Shown: one piece after another, positions 1 to 8,925 of the stretch
Numbering within the stretch: the stretch's first letter is position 1
Layout: each line of letters opens with the position of its first letter
Assembly (NCBI GenBank): GCA_964433675.1
Contig: CAYSSJ010000014.1
Location: 1 to 64,000 of the forward strand
Length of the DNA: 64,000 bases
From: CAYSSJ01 sp964433675
Lineage (GTDB): Bacteria > Cloacimonadota > Cloacimonadia > Cloacimonadales > TCS61
Reading direction: 5' to 3'
The notes under the pieces: model-generated
Databases searched by the model: none
Seen by the model: the letters and a program-made list of their open reading frames with translations, nothing else
Told to the model about the DNA's origin: nothing
Made by a program: the position numbers and the translations under genes

Positions 1-686
1 AATTTCTCTTTCTTACGGGATAATTGAATACATCAACTTATTGTGCTCTTCGCAATATTTGGCGAAGAGCATCAGCCTGATAAACTTGTTCACACAACAT
101 ATAAATATAATCTCCAGCGCGTAGTTGCGACCGGTATTTGAAACAGGACATTGGTTTATGTAAACCCTTTTACAATATGACCTTACAAATCTGGGGGGGG
201 GGTAGCGTATTAAGACACTTTTTACCTATCTGCTTTTGGTAAATAAAAAATTCTTCAACACTTTTTTTCATATTCCCTCCTCATCAAACCGGATTCGGTG
301 AAGCAAATACAAGTTTTTTCTTCTTCGTCAAACCGATAGCCGGTTCGGAATCATGGTTGCAAGATTACAACACTGCTTTTCGTTGTCAAATAATTTTTTT
401 CTGATAGTCGAAGATAGAAGTTTAAGAATTCCTGGCGGTGTAGATTTGATAAATTCATCAATTTATTTATTTCTGTTTTTCCGAAGACAAGATGATATCT
501 TGTCCTACGCTCCATGCTCTTTGCTAAAAATTCCGTGAGCGAAGCGAATAAATTCCTATAAATTACTACTAATTCCTTCTTTCTGCTCTTCTCAAAACTC
601 ATCCCTCACTACTCACAACTACGACCTACTTTACCGATCCGTAAGGCAATTTGCCAACTTGCCCTACTTACTTCGATCTTCGGTGA
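1..686. other. Intergenic, no convincing gene
   Basis: I see no supportable gene here. An 83-codon minus-strand frame (351-602) has no recognisable motif and lies in AT-rich sequence, so it is not called. The stretch holds a run of ten G at 193-202, a short perfect hairpin at 486-504 (8-bp arms around a 3-base loop) and, at 645-669, one copy of a 25-bp palindromic repeat that recurs at 57247 and 59100. Confidence 0.6.
645..669 (-). repeat. Dispersed 25-bp palindromic repeat, copy 1
   Basis: Read on the minus strand it begins AAGTAGGGCAA and can fold through GGCAA/TTGCC arms. It lies 17 bases past the stop of nfo. Two related copies, at 57247-57271 and 59100-59124, also sit just past minus-strand stop codons; all three share the 11-mer TTGCCCTACTT on the plus strand. 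Confidence 0.55.
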
Positions 687-1532
687 TTATTTTAGCAGTG
701 ATTTCAGCTTGCGGATATTCATCACATCCTCTTTCATCTCTTTACCTTTTGGTGTTTCGAGGATGATTGGGATATTTTTCAATCTCGTATCATTGACCAG
801 ATTCCTGAATCCACTCTCCCCTATTTCTCCGTATCCGATATGCTCATGTCGGTCTTTTCGAGAGCCCAGCGGAGCTTTGGAATCGTTGCAATGAATTGCT
901 GCGAGTTTATCCAGTCCGATGATCTCGTCGAATGATTTCATCGTTTTCTCATATTCCTTTTTCTCTCTGATATCATAACCGGCGGCGAAGATATGACTGG
1001 TATCCAGACAAACTCTCATGCGCTTCTTATTTTTGACTGCTGATATGATATAATGAATATGCTCGAATTTATAGCCTAGATTGGTACCCTGTCCGGCGGT
1101 AAGCTCGACCACCGTATTCACCGGCATTTCTTCGGTTTCTTGATGAATGATGTCCAATGATTTAACCACTAAATCGAGTCCTTTATCTTCACCTTCACCA
1201 AGATGTGAGCCGGGGTGAAATACCAGTTCGGAGATACCCAATGCATTACATCTGGTTATCTCATCCACAAATGAACGGCGTGATTTCTCCAGTTTTTCAT
1301 TTTCCGTAGCGCAGAGATTGATAAGATAGCCGGTGTGAGCGACCACCGGCTCTATCTTATAATTGCCTCTATTCTTTCTGAATTTTTCGATCTCAGTCTC
1401 TGTGAGATCTTTGGAATGCCAGCGGTTGTTGTTTTTTACAAAGATCTGCATGGTATCACAACCGACCTCGGCAGCCCTTTCGAAAGCACGATACGCACCA
1501 CCACTGGTAGACATATGGGCACCAAATAACAT
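687..1532 (-). CDS. nfo: Endonuclease IV (AP endonuclease)
   Basis: Cuts DNA 5' of abasic sites in base excision repair. At 281 residues it matches the usual length (about 285 in E. coli). The metal-binding motifs of the TIM-barrel family are readable in order: His in VVAHTGYLIN, HPGSHLGEGEDKGL, Glu in VVELTAGQG, LDTSH, IHCNDSK, RKDRHEH and ILETPKGKE, which together supply the expected tri-zinc ligands. A GAGGAG ribosome site precedes the ATG. It follows htpG on the same strand with 44 bases between, most of them a hairpin, so the two are probably cotranscribed. Confidence 0.96.
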   Translation of the reverse strand: MLFGAHMSTSGGAYRAFERAAEVGCDTMQIFVKNNNRWHSKDLTETEIEKFRKNRGNYKIEPVVAHTGYLINLCATENEKLEKSRRSFVDEITRCNALGISELVFHPGSHLGEGEDKGLDLVVKSLDIIHQETEEMPVNTVVELTAGQGTNLGYKFEHIHYIISAVKNKKRMRVCLDTSHIFAAGYDIREKKEYEKTMKSFDEIIGLDKLAAIHCNDSKAPLGSRKDRHEHIGYGEIGESGFRNLVNDTRLKNIPIILETPKGKEMKEDVMNIRKLKSLLK

Positions 1533-1546
1533 AATATCTCCTCACG

Positions 1547-1576
1547 TTGATCTGGTAGGAGAGCCTACCGGATCAA
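1547..1576 (-). other. Intercistronic hairpin between htpG and nfo
   Basis: Arms TTGATCTGGTAGG (1547-1559) and CCTACCGGATCAA (1564-1576) pair with one mismatch around a 4-base loop. It starts immediately after the htpG stop codon and has no T tract, so it is more likely a processing or stability element, or a weak attenuator, than a classical terminator. Confidence 0.55.
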
Positions 1577-3586
1577 CTATTTGATCATATCCAAAACTTC
1601 GTGGGCATGTTGAAGAAAATCCTTCAGTTCTTTACCGCTGAACTGCTTCTGCTCCAACAGCGCCAATTCATGAATATACTTTGCCAAAGTTTCCACTTGT
1701 TCGGTCTTGTTCTCTTTGTCCAATTCTATGATTTTTTTGATAAGTTCATTATCGGGATTGACTACCAGAATATGATTTTGCAAAAAATCATCACCACCTT
1801 TCTGCATATAGTTCATATCATGATATCTTCTTATGAATTCGTTGAATACCACCATAGCGGGTATTTTTTTGGATTTGATATGTTTGGATTCCACATTCAC
1901 CGTTTTATGGCAATTTTGCATGATCTTTTCATACGCTTTTTCACCTATCTTTTCTTTTACTTGAGGTGGGATATCGTAAGGTTTGATATAGGTAAAATCT
2001 TTTTCCGTGCGCACATACGGTGAGAGAGTCGAGATTGCCTCCGGATGTTCTTTGATGAATTTGGCATAACTATCTTTATCGAATACTGCTTCTAAATCCG
2101 GATTCAATGCTTTGTTGAAAAGCTCGGTGATTTTTTCGGATGCTGTCTTACTATCGCTATCTACTATCTCTTTCTTATCTTTGTCCAAAAGATTCTCGTT
2201 TATCTCCGAATCTATCCGTACGAAATTGATGTCCTGTTTTTTCATCTCCAGATGCTGGAACAGATGAGTGTCCAATGGAGATGATACATAGACGACTTCT
2301 ATCCCTTGCTCCTTCATCAGGTTCAGATAGGTCACCTGCAAGTTTTCGCTGCCGGCATAATAGATCTTCTGTGGTTTCTCATCTCTTTTATTACGCTCCA
2401 GATATTCATTGAGTGTTACATAATCATCATTAGTGGTTTTGAAGAGAATGATATCATTCATCGATTCGTAAAATTTGTCGTCCAACAATACGCCATATTT
2501 GATGAAGTGATTGATATCTTCCCAAAAACCTTCGTATTTTTTTCTATCTTCCTTGAATATACTATTCAGACTCTCAGCTACTTTCTTGATAATATACTGA
2601 TTCATTTTTTTGACTTGTGTATCCTGCTGTAAGAAGCTGCGCGATACATTCAGCGGAATATCCGGGATATCGATACCACCTCTGAGCAGCAGTAAGAATT
2701 CGGGAATGATATCTTTGAGATCATCTGCCACAAAGACATTATGACAATACAACTTCACCTTTCCCTGGTTCATAAGATAACTCTCGTCTCTGATTTTGGG
2801 AAAATAGAGTATCCCTTTGATATTGAAGGGGAAATCGACATTGAGATGTATCCAAAACAGAGGATCATTATAATCATGAAATAGTTTTTTGTAAAACTCC
2901 TTATATTCTTCATCTTTGACTTCATTAGGCTTTTTGTTCCAAAGCGCTTCTCTCATATTGACAGGCTCTTTCTCTTTGCCTATGTAGATCGGAAATGGAA
3001 GGAAATTACTGTATTTCTCTACCAATTCTCTCAGTTTGGATTCATCCAGAAAATGCTCGTTTTCCTTATTCAGATAAACAGTTACCGTAGTACCCACTTG
3101 CTTACGCTTTCCTACATCCATTTTGTAGCGTGTCTCACCGGAACATTCCCAATATGCCGGCTGGGAAGATTCCTCATAAGATAAAGAATCTAGCGTAACT
3201 TTGTCGGCCACCATGAAACTGGAATAAAAACCTAATCCGAAATGTCCGATTATGTTCGACTGCTTATCTTTGAATTTTTGGATGAAATCTTCGGCACCGG
3301 AAAAGGCGATCTGATTGATGTATCTCTTGATCTCCTCGGCTGTCATACCAATACCATAATCTATCACCTGAATACTCTTCTCTTTTTTACTTAATTTGAT
3401 CTCCACTTTTAGATCTTCTTCTGTCAGTTCCGGATTGATCGCTTTTCGCTTCTGCATAGCATCTATCGCATTAGAAATTAGCTCTCGTAAGAAAATATCA
3501 TGCTCGGAATACAACCACTTTTTTATGATAGGAAAAATATTCTCCGTATGAACCGATAGTTTACCATATCTTGCTCTCTTTTGCAT
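1577..3586 (-). CDS. htpG: Chaperone HtpG (Hsp90 family)
   Basis: ATP-dependent cytosolic chaperone of 669 residues, slightly longer than the usual 610-640. N-terminal GHKL ATPase motifs are clear: RELISNAIDA, DYGIGMT (the usual Asn after Asp is Tyr), GHFGLGFYSSFMVADKV and GTTVTVYL. The middle domain carries LNVSRSFLQQD. The frame extends 24 codons further upstream, but the ATG at 3586 is chosen because GGGAGAG lies just before it and the family N-terminus starts here. A promoter-like TTGACA and a CIRCE-like inverted repeat lie upstream, which suggests HrcA control of the htpG-nfo pair. Confidence 0.96.
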   Translation of the reverse strand: MQKRARYGKLSVHTENIFPIIKKWLYSEHDIFLRELISNAIDAMQKRKAINPELTEEDLKVEIKLSKKEKSIQVIDYGIGMTAEEIKRYINQIAFSGAEDFIQKFKDKQSNIIGHFGLGFYSSFMVADKVTLDSLSYEESSQPAYWECSGETRYKMDVGKRKQVGTTVTVYLNKENEHFLDESKLRELVEKYSNFLPFPIYIGKEKEPVNMREALWNKKPNEVKDEEYKEFYKKLFHDYNDPLFWIHLNVDFPFNIKGILYFPKIRDESYLMNQGKVKLYCHNVFVADDLKDIIPEFLLLLRGGIDIPDIPLNVSRSFLQQDTQVKKMNQYIIKKVAESLNSIFKEDRKKYEGFWEDINHFIKYGVLLDDKFYESMNDIILFKTTNDDYVTLNEYLERNKRDEKPQKIYYAGSENLQVTYLNLMKEQGIEVVYVSSPLDTHLFQHLEMKKQDINFVRIDSEINENLLDKDKKEIVDSDSKTASEKITELFNKALNPDLEAVFDKDSYAKFIKEHPEAISTLSPYVRTEKDFTYIKPYDIPPQVKEKIGEKAYEKIMQNCHKTVNVESKHIKSKKIPAMVVFNEFIRRYHDMNYMQKGGDDFLQNHILVVNPDNELIKKIIELDKENKTEQVETLAKYIHELALLEQKQFSGKELKDFLQHAHEVLDMIK

Positions 3587-3615
3587 CTTTCTCTCCCTTT
3601 TCCTTTTTTGATGAT

Positions 3616-3643
3616 AAAATAGTTTCGTTCTCATTTTTGTCAA
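3616..3643 (-). promoter_or_regulatory. Candidate sigma-70 promoter of htpG
   Basis: On the minus strand, TTGACA (3643-3638) is followed after 16 bases by TATTTT (3621-3616), 29 bases from the htpG ATG. The -35 is perfect and the -10 matches at four of six positions. The CIRCE-like repeat lies just upstream. Confidence 0.5.
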
Positions 3644-3651
3644 AGAAAATA

Positions 3652-3678
3652 TTAGCACTCCCCATCTACGAGCGCTTA
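3652..3678. promoter_or_regulatory. CIRCE-like HrcA operator
   Basis: TTAGCACTC, nine bases, then GAGCGCTTA. The known CIRCE consensus is TTAGCACTC-N9-GAGTGCTAA: the first arm matches at all nine positions, the second at seven of nine, and the spacer length is exact. It lies 8 bases upstream of the candidate htpG -35 box. HrcA is not encoded in this window. Confidence 0.75.
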
Positions 3679-3817
3679 ATAATTCTGGTAATTAAGAAAT
3701 TGATGCCCTTTTTTCTGCGGGTTAATTCATTGGGAATGAGATTATAATTAGGATGTATGTAGTTAATTAGCTAAATCTATCAGGTAATAAATTATAATCT
3801 TTTTATATCAGTAATAG

Positions 3818-3845
3818 TTGACATCATCAAAACAATCATTATACT
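3818..3845 (+). promoter_or_regulatory. Candidate promoter of osmC-like gene
   Basis: TTGACA (3818-3823), a 16-base spacer and TATACT (3840-3845), 36 bases before the ATG at 3882. The -35 is perfect and the -10 has one mismatch. Confidence 0.65.
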
Positions 3846-3881
3846 TTTAGAGAAGAAAATTATTATGATAAAGGAGCAGTT

Positions 3882-4319
3882 ATGTCACAAAGTAAAAAAG
3901 TAGAGTTGGAAGTAAAGCAAAAAGATGGTTTCACAATCGAAGCAGATGCAGGTAAGCACAAGATCACAATCGATCAGCCGTCACCGTCGGGAGCGGACAG
4001 CGGAGCCTCCCCGTTGCATCATCTATTTGCAGCTCTGGGTGGATGTTTCATCACTTTAGGTACCATCATCAGTCGTCAGAGAGGTATTGATCTGAAGCAT
4101 ATGTCGGTAAATGTCGAAGGCGAATATGATCCCGCTTATCTGATGGGTAAGACCAAAGAGGGGCGTGCCGGTTTTAGCAAGATAAAGATCGTTGCCGATA
4201 TCGATGCAGATATCTCTGAGGAGGAAAAGGTAGCTTTATTGAAAGAAATAGATGAACGCTGTCCGGTATCCGATAATATCATGAACCAAACTCCGTTTGA
4301 ATTTGAATTGAAAAAATAA
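3882..4319 (+). CDS. OsmC/Ohr-family thiol peroxidase-like protein
   Basis: 145 residues with the OsmC fold. The two redox cysteines typical of OsmC/Ohr peroxidases are visible: Cys55 in LGGCFIT and Cys126 in DERCPVSDN. Members reduce organic hydroperoxides, though the YhfA/OsmC subgroup to which the SPSGADSGASPLHHLFAALG segment belongs is less well characterised. AAGGAG lies 5 bases before the ATG. It appears monocistronic, with its own promoter and a downstream terminator. Confidence 0.88.
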   Translation: MSQSKKVELEVKQKDGFTIEADAGKHKITIDQPSPSGADSGASPLHHLFAALGGCFITLGTIISRQRGIDLKHMSVNVEGEYDPAYLMGKTKEGRAGFSKIKIVADIDADISEEEKVALLKEIDERCPVSDNIMNQTPFEFELKK

Positions 4320-4328
4320 CCATAAAGA

Positions 4329-4359
4329 TCGGGAGGGCATTCACCCTCCCATTTTTTTT
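4329..4359 (+). terminator. Rho-independent terminator after osmC-like gene
   Basis: GGGAGGG (4331-4337), 6-base loop, CCCTCCC (4344-4350), then A and eight T. It lies about 10 bases past the stop codon and overlaps the 3' end of the convergent pyrR. Confidence 0.9.
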
Positions 4360-4894
4360 ATTTCTCCATAATCCGCACCATTTCATCTTCGTCCGTATCT
4401 TCGAAAGTAACTTTGATCACCTCGTTTATAGAAGTAGGCACATTTCGTCCGACATAATTGGCTTTCACCGGCATCTCCTGATGTCCGCGATCGATCAGAA
4501 CACAGAGCTGAATATTTGCCGGTCTTCCGATATCCAGGATGGCATCGATAGCTGCCCGCACCGTTCTGCCGGTAAACAACACATCATCGACCAGGATTAT
4601 ACTGCTGTTTTCGACTTCGAAATCGATATCCGATCCTTTCATCATCGGTTTTTCGGCAACCAATGAAAGGTCATCTCTATAGAGGGTGATATCCAATGTG
4701 CCTACATTGATCTCTGCCGCCTCGATCTCTCTCAAGAATCTGGCAATCCTATCTGCCATCGGTACACCCCGAGTTTGAATTCCCACCAGATGAACATTTT
4801 GCAAACCCTTATTCTTCTCCACGATCTCCAGAGCTATCCGCTTCATCGAATGCTCCATATCTTTTGCATCCATTATCAAACTCTTCTCACGCAT
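4358..4894 (-). CDS. pyrR: PyrR bifunctional regulator / uracil phosphoribosyltransferase
   Basis: 178 residues, the normal PyrR length. The PRPP-binding motif ILVDDVLFTGRTVRAA is clear, and GIQTRGVPMADRIA and the LYRDD segment are typical. In other bacteria PyrR binds pyr mRNA to attenuate pyrimidine genes and also has uracil phosphoribosyltransferase activity. No pyr biosynthetic genes are in view, so only the enzyme or a distant regulatory role can be inferred. AGGAGG precedes the ATG. It starts 12 bases after the uvrC stop and is the last gene of murJ-uvrC-pyrR. Confidence 0.93.
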   Translation of the reverse strand: MREKSLIMDAKDMEHSMKRIALEIVEKNKGLQNVHLVGIQTRGVPMADRIARFLREIEAAEINVGTLDITLYRDDLSLVAEKPMMKGSDIDFEVENSSIILVDDVLFTGRTVRAAIDAILDIGRPANIQLCVLIDRGHQEMPVKANYVGRNVPTSINEVIKVTFEDTDEDEMVRIMEK

Positions 4895-4906
4895 GATTCC
4901 TCCTGA

Positions 4907-6694
4907 TTATCTATTTAGTTTTTCCAATATGGTTTCGGCTCGTTTTTTTCCGATCCCTTTGATAGCGGCAAGATCATCTATAGTAGAATTTTTGATATTC
5001 TCCACGGAACCGAATTGCTTGAGCAACATGAATTTCGTCTGCGATCCTATACCATTTATCTCGTCCAATTTGCTGGTCAGTGTTCTGGTTGTCCTTCTCT
5101 TTCTATGAAAGGTGATGGCGAAGCGATGTGCCTCGTCTCTGATGGCGATCACTAACTGCAGGGCGGTAGAGTTTCGCGGCAGTATGACCGATTCTTTTCT
5201 ATCCGGCAGGAAGATCTCCTCTTTTTTCTTCGCCAAGGCAGCCACTTCGATATCTCCTCTCATATTCATCTTGTTCATCACTTCCAGAGCAGCGCTGAGC
5301 TGTCCTTTACCTCCGTCTATGATGATAAGATCGGGGAGTTCATATTGATCGGCTTTGGCAAAATAGCGGTTCAGCATTTCTTTCATAGAAGCGTAATCAT
5401 TTTGTCCGACCACATTTTTCATGATAAAATGGCGGTAGTTTTTCTTCTTTGGCTTTCCGTTTTCAAAAAAGACAAGTGCGGATACGGTATCCACACCCTG
5501 AATAGTAGAGATATCACAGCAAATGATCTTGCGAGGAAGTTTGTGTAGACCAAGCTTATCTTTCAATTCTTTGATCGGGAAAATGGTGCGATTACTTTTT
5601 CGCAGATATTTCAGCTTTTGCTCTTCCACATAGTTAAAGGCATTTTCCCGTGCCATTTTTGTCAACGTCCTCATCTGTCCCCTTTGCGGATTGTGCAATC
5701 TGCCGTTTAACCACTTATTAATTTGCTCATAATTTTCCGGCAGATTTTCGATAATGATCTGGAAGGGCAAGTCATCGATTTTCTTTACATAATATTGTTG
5801 CAAAAAAGCTTCCATAAGTTCGGCATCTGAACTACCTTCTACCTGTTTGAGCTCGTAGATCTCTTTGTTCAGCAGCTTACCGGAGAGAAATTTTAGCACA
5901 CAAGCAGCAGCTTTGGACTCCTCTTTGTATAGCGCTATCACATCTCGGTCTCGGCGGTCATCGAAAAAGACGGTTTTCGTTCTACTGACCTTCTGTAGGT
6001 TTTCTATCGTATCTCTGAGTAAAGCAGCTTTTTCAAACTGATATCTCTCGGCATATTGATTCATTTCATCTTTCAGTTCTCTGATGATATCTTCGTTTCT
6101 ACCTTTCAGGAAGCTTACCACTCTTTTAATCATTCGTTTATATTCACTCTCACTGATCTTTCCCACACATGGGGCAGAGCATTTGTTTAGTTGATAATTA
6201 ACACAAGCCCTCTCATAGTTTGTATTTTCGTCTATAACGCGTTTACAGGAGCGGATGGGAAATATCCAATTCAGAAGTCGCATCGTTTTTTTCAGAGCTC
6301 TCACATCTGTATAAGGTCCATAGTATCTGGATCCGTCCTGAACTACATTTCTGGTGATAAAAATTCGTGGGAAAGCTTCGTTTGTGATTCTGATAAAGGG
6401 ATACTGCTTATCATCCTTCAGATCTATATTGAATTTCGGCTTGTATTTTTTGATCAGATTAGCTTCCAAGCGCAGAGCATCCTGTTCAGAATCGGTAATG
6501 ATATAATCAAAATCTGCGATCTGAGAGACCAGTTTTTTTGTTTTGGCATCCGGATTGCTCCCGAAATATGATCTAACGCGATATTTCAATACTTTCGCCT
6601 TGCCGATATAGATAATCTTACCATTGCTGTTTTTCATCAGATATACACCTGAAGATTCCGGCAGCATTGCTATTTTTTGCTTAATTTTTTCCAT
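4907..6694 (-). CDS. uvrC: UvrABC system protein C
   Basis: Excinuclease subunit that makes both incisions in nucleotide excision repair. 595 residues with the full family layout: N-terminal GIY-YIG nuclease (GVYLMKN...IIYIGKAK, about residues 14-45) for the 3' cut, a UVR motif around 205-240 that contacts UvrB, the RNase H-like 5' nuclease (CCDIST, IIIDGGKGQL, DEAHRFAI), and a C-terminal helix-hairpin-helix pair (INGIGSQTK, IKGIGKKRAE). The start overlaps the end of murJ by 25 bases, implying coupled translation; the ribosome site is weak. Confidence 0.97.
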   Translation of the reverse strand: MEKIKQKIAMLPESSGVYLMKNSNGKIIYIGKAKVLKYRVRSYFGSNPDAKTKKLVSQIADFDYIITDSEQDALRLEANLIKKYKPKFNIDLKDDKQYPFIRITNEAFPRIFITRNVVQDGSRYYGPYTDVRALKKTMRLLNWIFPIRSCKRVIDENTNYERACVNYQLNKCSAPCVGKISESEYKRMIKRVVSFLKGRNEDIIRELKDEMNQYAERYQFEKAALLRDTIENLQKVSRTKTVFFDDRRDRDVIALYKEESKAAACVLKFLSGKLLNKEIYELKQVEGSSDAELMEAFLQQYYVKKIDDLPFQIIIENLPENYEQINKWLNGRLHNPQRGQMRTLTKMARENAFNYVEEQKLKYLRKSNRTIFPIKELKDKLGLHKLPRKIICCDISTIQGVDTVSALVFFENGKPKKKNYRHFIMKNVVGQNDYASMKEMLNRYFAKADQYELPDLIIIDGGKGQLSAALEVMNKMNMRGDIEVAALAKKKEEIFLPDRKESVILPRNSTALQLVIAIRDEAHRFAITFHRKRRTTRTLTSKLDEINGIGSQTKFMLLKQFGSVENIKNSTIDDLAAIKGIGKKRAETILEKLNR

Positions 6695-8235
6695 AGTTTT
6701 CTTTTTATCTGCGAACTATATTCGATTTGCAACAATTGGGTTCCCCCCATATAGACTATGAAGCTGATCAAACCTGCCAAGATAACTTTAACCAGAGCTT
6801 TTACAAAAGTATCGGCTAAGTACAGATGATTGGCGATGATCAGCAAACCATAGATCAGTATAGACAAGAGCAGGATTTTCGCCACGGTTTTTTTGATCTT
6901 GGGAAATCTGATCTGGGGTATATGCTTCTTAAGCAGCAAAAACAAAATTATAACATGTGCCAAAGCCGAAAGTGAAGTAGCCAAAGCCAACCCGGCATGA
7001 GCCATAAATCGCATCAAAATAATATTGAGTACCACATTAACCACCACGATGACAGCGGATATTTTAACCGGAGTTTTGGTATCTTTGTTAGCATAAAAAA
7101 GTGGGATAAGCAATCTGGAAATACTGTAGAAAACCAATCCGACCGAATAGAACAATAGCGCCCTATAAGTCATATCAAGAGAGTTTAGATCGAAAGCACC
7201 CCTCAGGAAGAGGATCCTGATGAGATCACGGCCCAAACCGGCAATAAGAGCTGTTATCGGGATCATGATATAGCATAAGGTGATAATAGAGAATCGCAGA
7301 CTATCCTGCAGCTGCTGCCATTTTTGTTTGCTGATATACTGGGAGAACATAGGCAACACAGCTACACTGGCAGAGATCCCGATGATTCCCAAAGGAAGCT
7401 GCATCAATCTGTTGCCGTAATTGAGCGCAGCTATGCTACCGGTTACCAAAAGCGAAGCGAGAATGATATCCACAGCCAGATTGATCTGCCTGATAGCCAA
7501 TCCGATCACGCCGGGAATGAAACGACGCCATACTGCTTTGATAGCTTCACTCTCCACTCTGAAGATAAGGCGGATCGAATATCCGATCTTGCGCAGAAGC
7601 GGCATGTTGATGATAACCTGCAAGAAGCCGCCTATGACGACACAAATAGCTATTATCATCACATTATTCTCCAAAGCAGAGCGCTCATAGAATAGCGCAA
7701 TGAACCCGAATCCACCGATGATCGCCACATTTAAAAGTGCCGAGCTCAGTCCAGGGATAAAGAAATAATCATGTGAATTCAATATAGCGATCATAGTTGA
7801 TGATAAGCCGATCAAGAGCAGATATGGGAACATCACTCTTGCCAATCTCACCGTAAGCTCATGCGTAGTCTCATCGAATCCGGGAGCGAGGATCTTCACA
7901 ATCAGCGGTGCCAACAGTATCCCGATCAGACATAAGATCAGGAGCAGTAATAGTAACAAAGAGAGAACATTGAGGGCAAATTTGATCTGCTGCTTTTTAC
8001 CGCGTTTGATACCGATCTCGTTGTATAGCGGCACAAAAGCGGCTGAGAGTGCACCTTCACCAAAAAGTTTTCTGAGTAGATTGGGAATTTGGTATCCTAC
8101 CTGAAAAGCATCTGCCACATAGGTAGTACCAAAAAATCCTGTGATCAGAATATCGCGCCCCAATCCAAATATACGACTGATGAATACAGCAACGGACATC
8201 GAGCCTATGTTCTTGGCTAACTTAGTTTTACTCAT
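6670..8235 (-). CDS. murJ: Lipid II flippase MurJ (MviN family)
   Basis: Polytopic membrane protein of 521 residues that flips the peptidoglycan precursor lipid II across the inner membrane. The family N-terminus is recognisable (SVAVFISRIFGLGRDILI and GTTYVADAFQVGYQIPNLLR), followed by GEGALSAAFVPLYNE and about 14 hydrophobic helices. AGGAAG lies 7 bases before the ATG. First gene of murJ-uvrC-pyrR; murJ lies outside the dcw cluster here. Confidence 0.95.
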   Translation of the reverse strand: MSKTKLAKNIGSMSVAVFISRIFGLGRDILITGFFGTTYVADAFQVGYQIPNLLRKLFGEGALSAAFVPLYNEIGIKRGKKQQIKFALNVLSLLLLLLLILCLIGILLAPLIVKILAPGFDETTHELTVRLARVMFPYLLLIGLSSTMIAILNSHDYFFIPGLSSALLNVAIIGGFGFIALFYERSALENNVMIIAICVVIGGFLQVIINMPLLRKIGYSIRLIFRVESEAIKAVWRRFIPGVIGLAIRQINLAVDIILASLLVTGSIAALNYGNRLMQLPLGIIGISASVAVLPMFSQYISKQKWQQLQDSLRFSIITLCYIMIPITALIAGLGRDLIRILFLRGAFDLNSLDMTYRALLFYSVGLVFYSISRLLIPLFYANKDTKTPVKISAVIVVVNVVLNIILMRFMAHAGLALATSLSALAHVIILFLLLKKHIPQIRFPKIKKTVAKILLLSILIYGLLIIANHLYLADTFVKALVKVILAGLISFIVYMGGTQLLQIEYSSQIKRKLWKKLSKK

Positions 8236-8393
8236 CTATCATCTTCCTATCTCTCCCTTTTGTAGTATAATTTATTTTTTTCGGATTTATTGTCCATAAT
8301 TTCTCTGAAGAAACTTTTTGCTTTACACGAAAACAGCCTTATTTTGATATGTGATATGTCTGATTATTGTTAGTTCTTTATAGCCATATAGAC

Positions 8394-8750
8394 GGGGGTG
8401 ACATGGTTTCGACAAAGATAAAGAGGATTGTCGATGCATGCCGAGGAGATCACCTACTCGTTAATCACGGTGGTGCAAAATGTAAATGCAAACGATAACT
8501 TTGCATTAGCTGCCTAAAAGTCAGCTACGCTCCTGATTATCTTGCTGTCGGATAATTAGTGAGTGTCATATTTTGACAGCTATGATCGGAATTTCTCCTG
8601 CGGTTCCGATCGAGACTAAAGCAGGATAGTTTCGGATCAGGTTTTGATCATTTTCCCCTCCAGGAACGAAGCTTAAAAAAATGACTAAGCATGTAGATTC
8701 GGCTTTTGGCTTATCTTTGGACACGGGTTCGATTCCCGTCACCTCCACCA
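8394..8750 (+). ncRNA. ssrA: tmRNA (ssrA)
   Basis: Rescues stalled ribosomes by trans-translation. The 5' end GGGGGTGACATGGTTTCGAC and the 3' end GGTTCGATTCCCGTC-ACCTCCACCA pair as the tRNA-like acceptor and T arm, and CCA is encoded. The tag frame starts at the GCA resume codon (8488) and ends at TAA (8515-8517), encoding ANDNFALAA, so the expected tag is AANDNFALAA. Length is 357 bases. One-piece form, not circularly permuted. Confidence 0.97.
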
Positions 8751-8754
8751 TTCT

Positions 8755-8822
8755 TCGTTCCGAATAAATTCGGAACTTCGAATGGCTTGCCAGATGAAAG
8801 AGATTTATCTGAGTCTCGTTTT
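8755..8822 (+). repeat. 68-bp direct repeat, left copy
   Basis: Matches 9176-9243 at 65 of 68 positions by eye. It starts 4 bases after tmRNA and contains the hairpin TTCCGAAT-AA-ATTCGGAA. With the right copy it brackets the GIY-YIG gene. Confidence 0.85.
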
Positions 8823-8925
8823 AATAAAGAGTTAAGAACGAAGAATGGTGTGCTCCGAAGCTCTCTTTCTGCTTCTCTTTCAAGTAAAGCGAAGGAGTAC
8901 ATTCTTCTTGCTGAGGAGTGGCAAT

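Noticed and set aside
351..602. 83-codon minus-strand frame
   Set aside because: No motif, no good ribosome site, low-complexity AT-rich sequence with a hairpin inside it.
8566..8751. Minus-strand frame over the 3' half of tmRNA
   Set aside because: It lies entirely within ssrA and reads through the tRNA-like end; a common false ORF.
8711..8902. Minus-strand frame spanning the tmRNA end and left repeat
   Set aside because: Overlaps ssrA and the repeat; no protein-like pattern.
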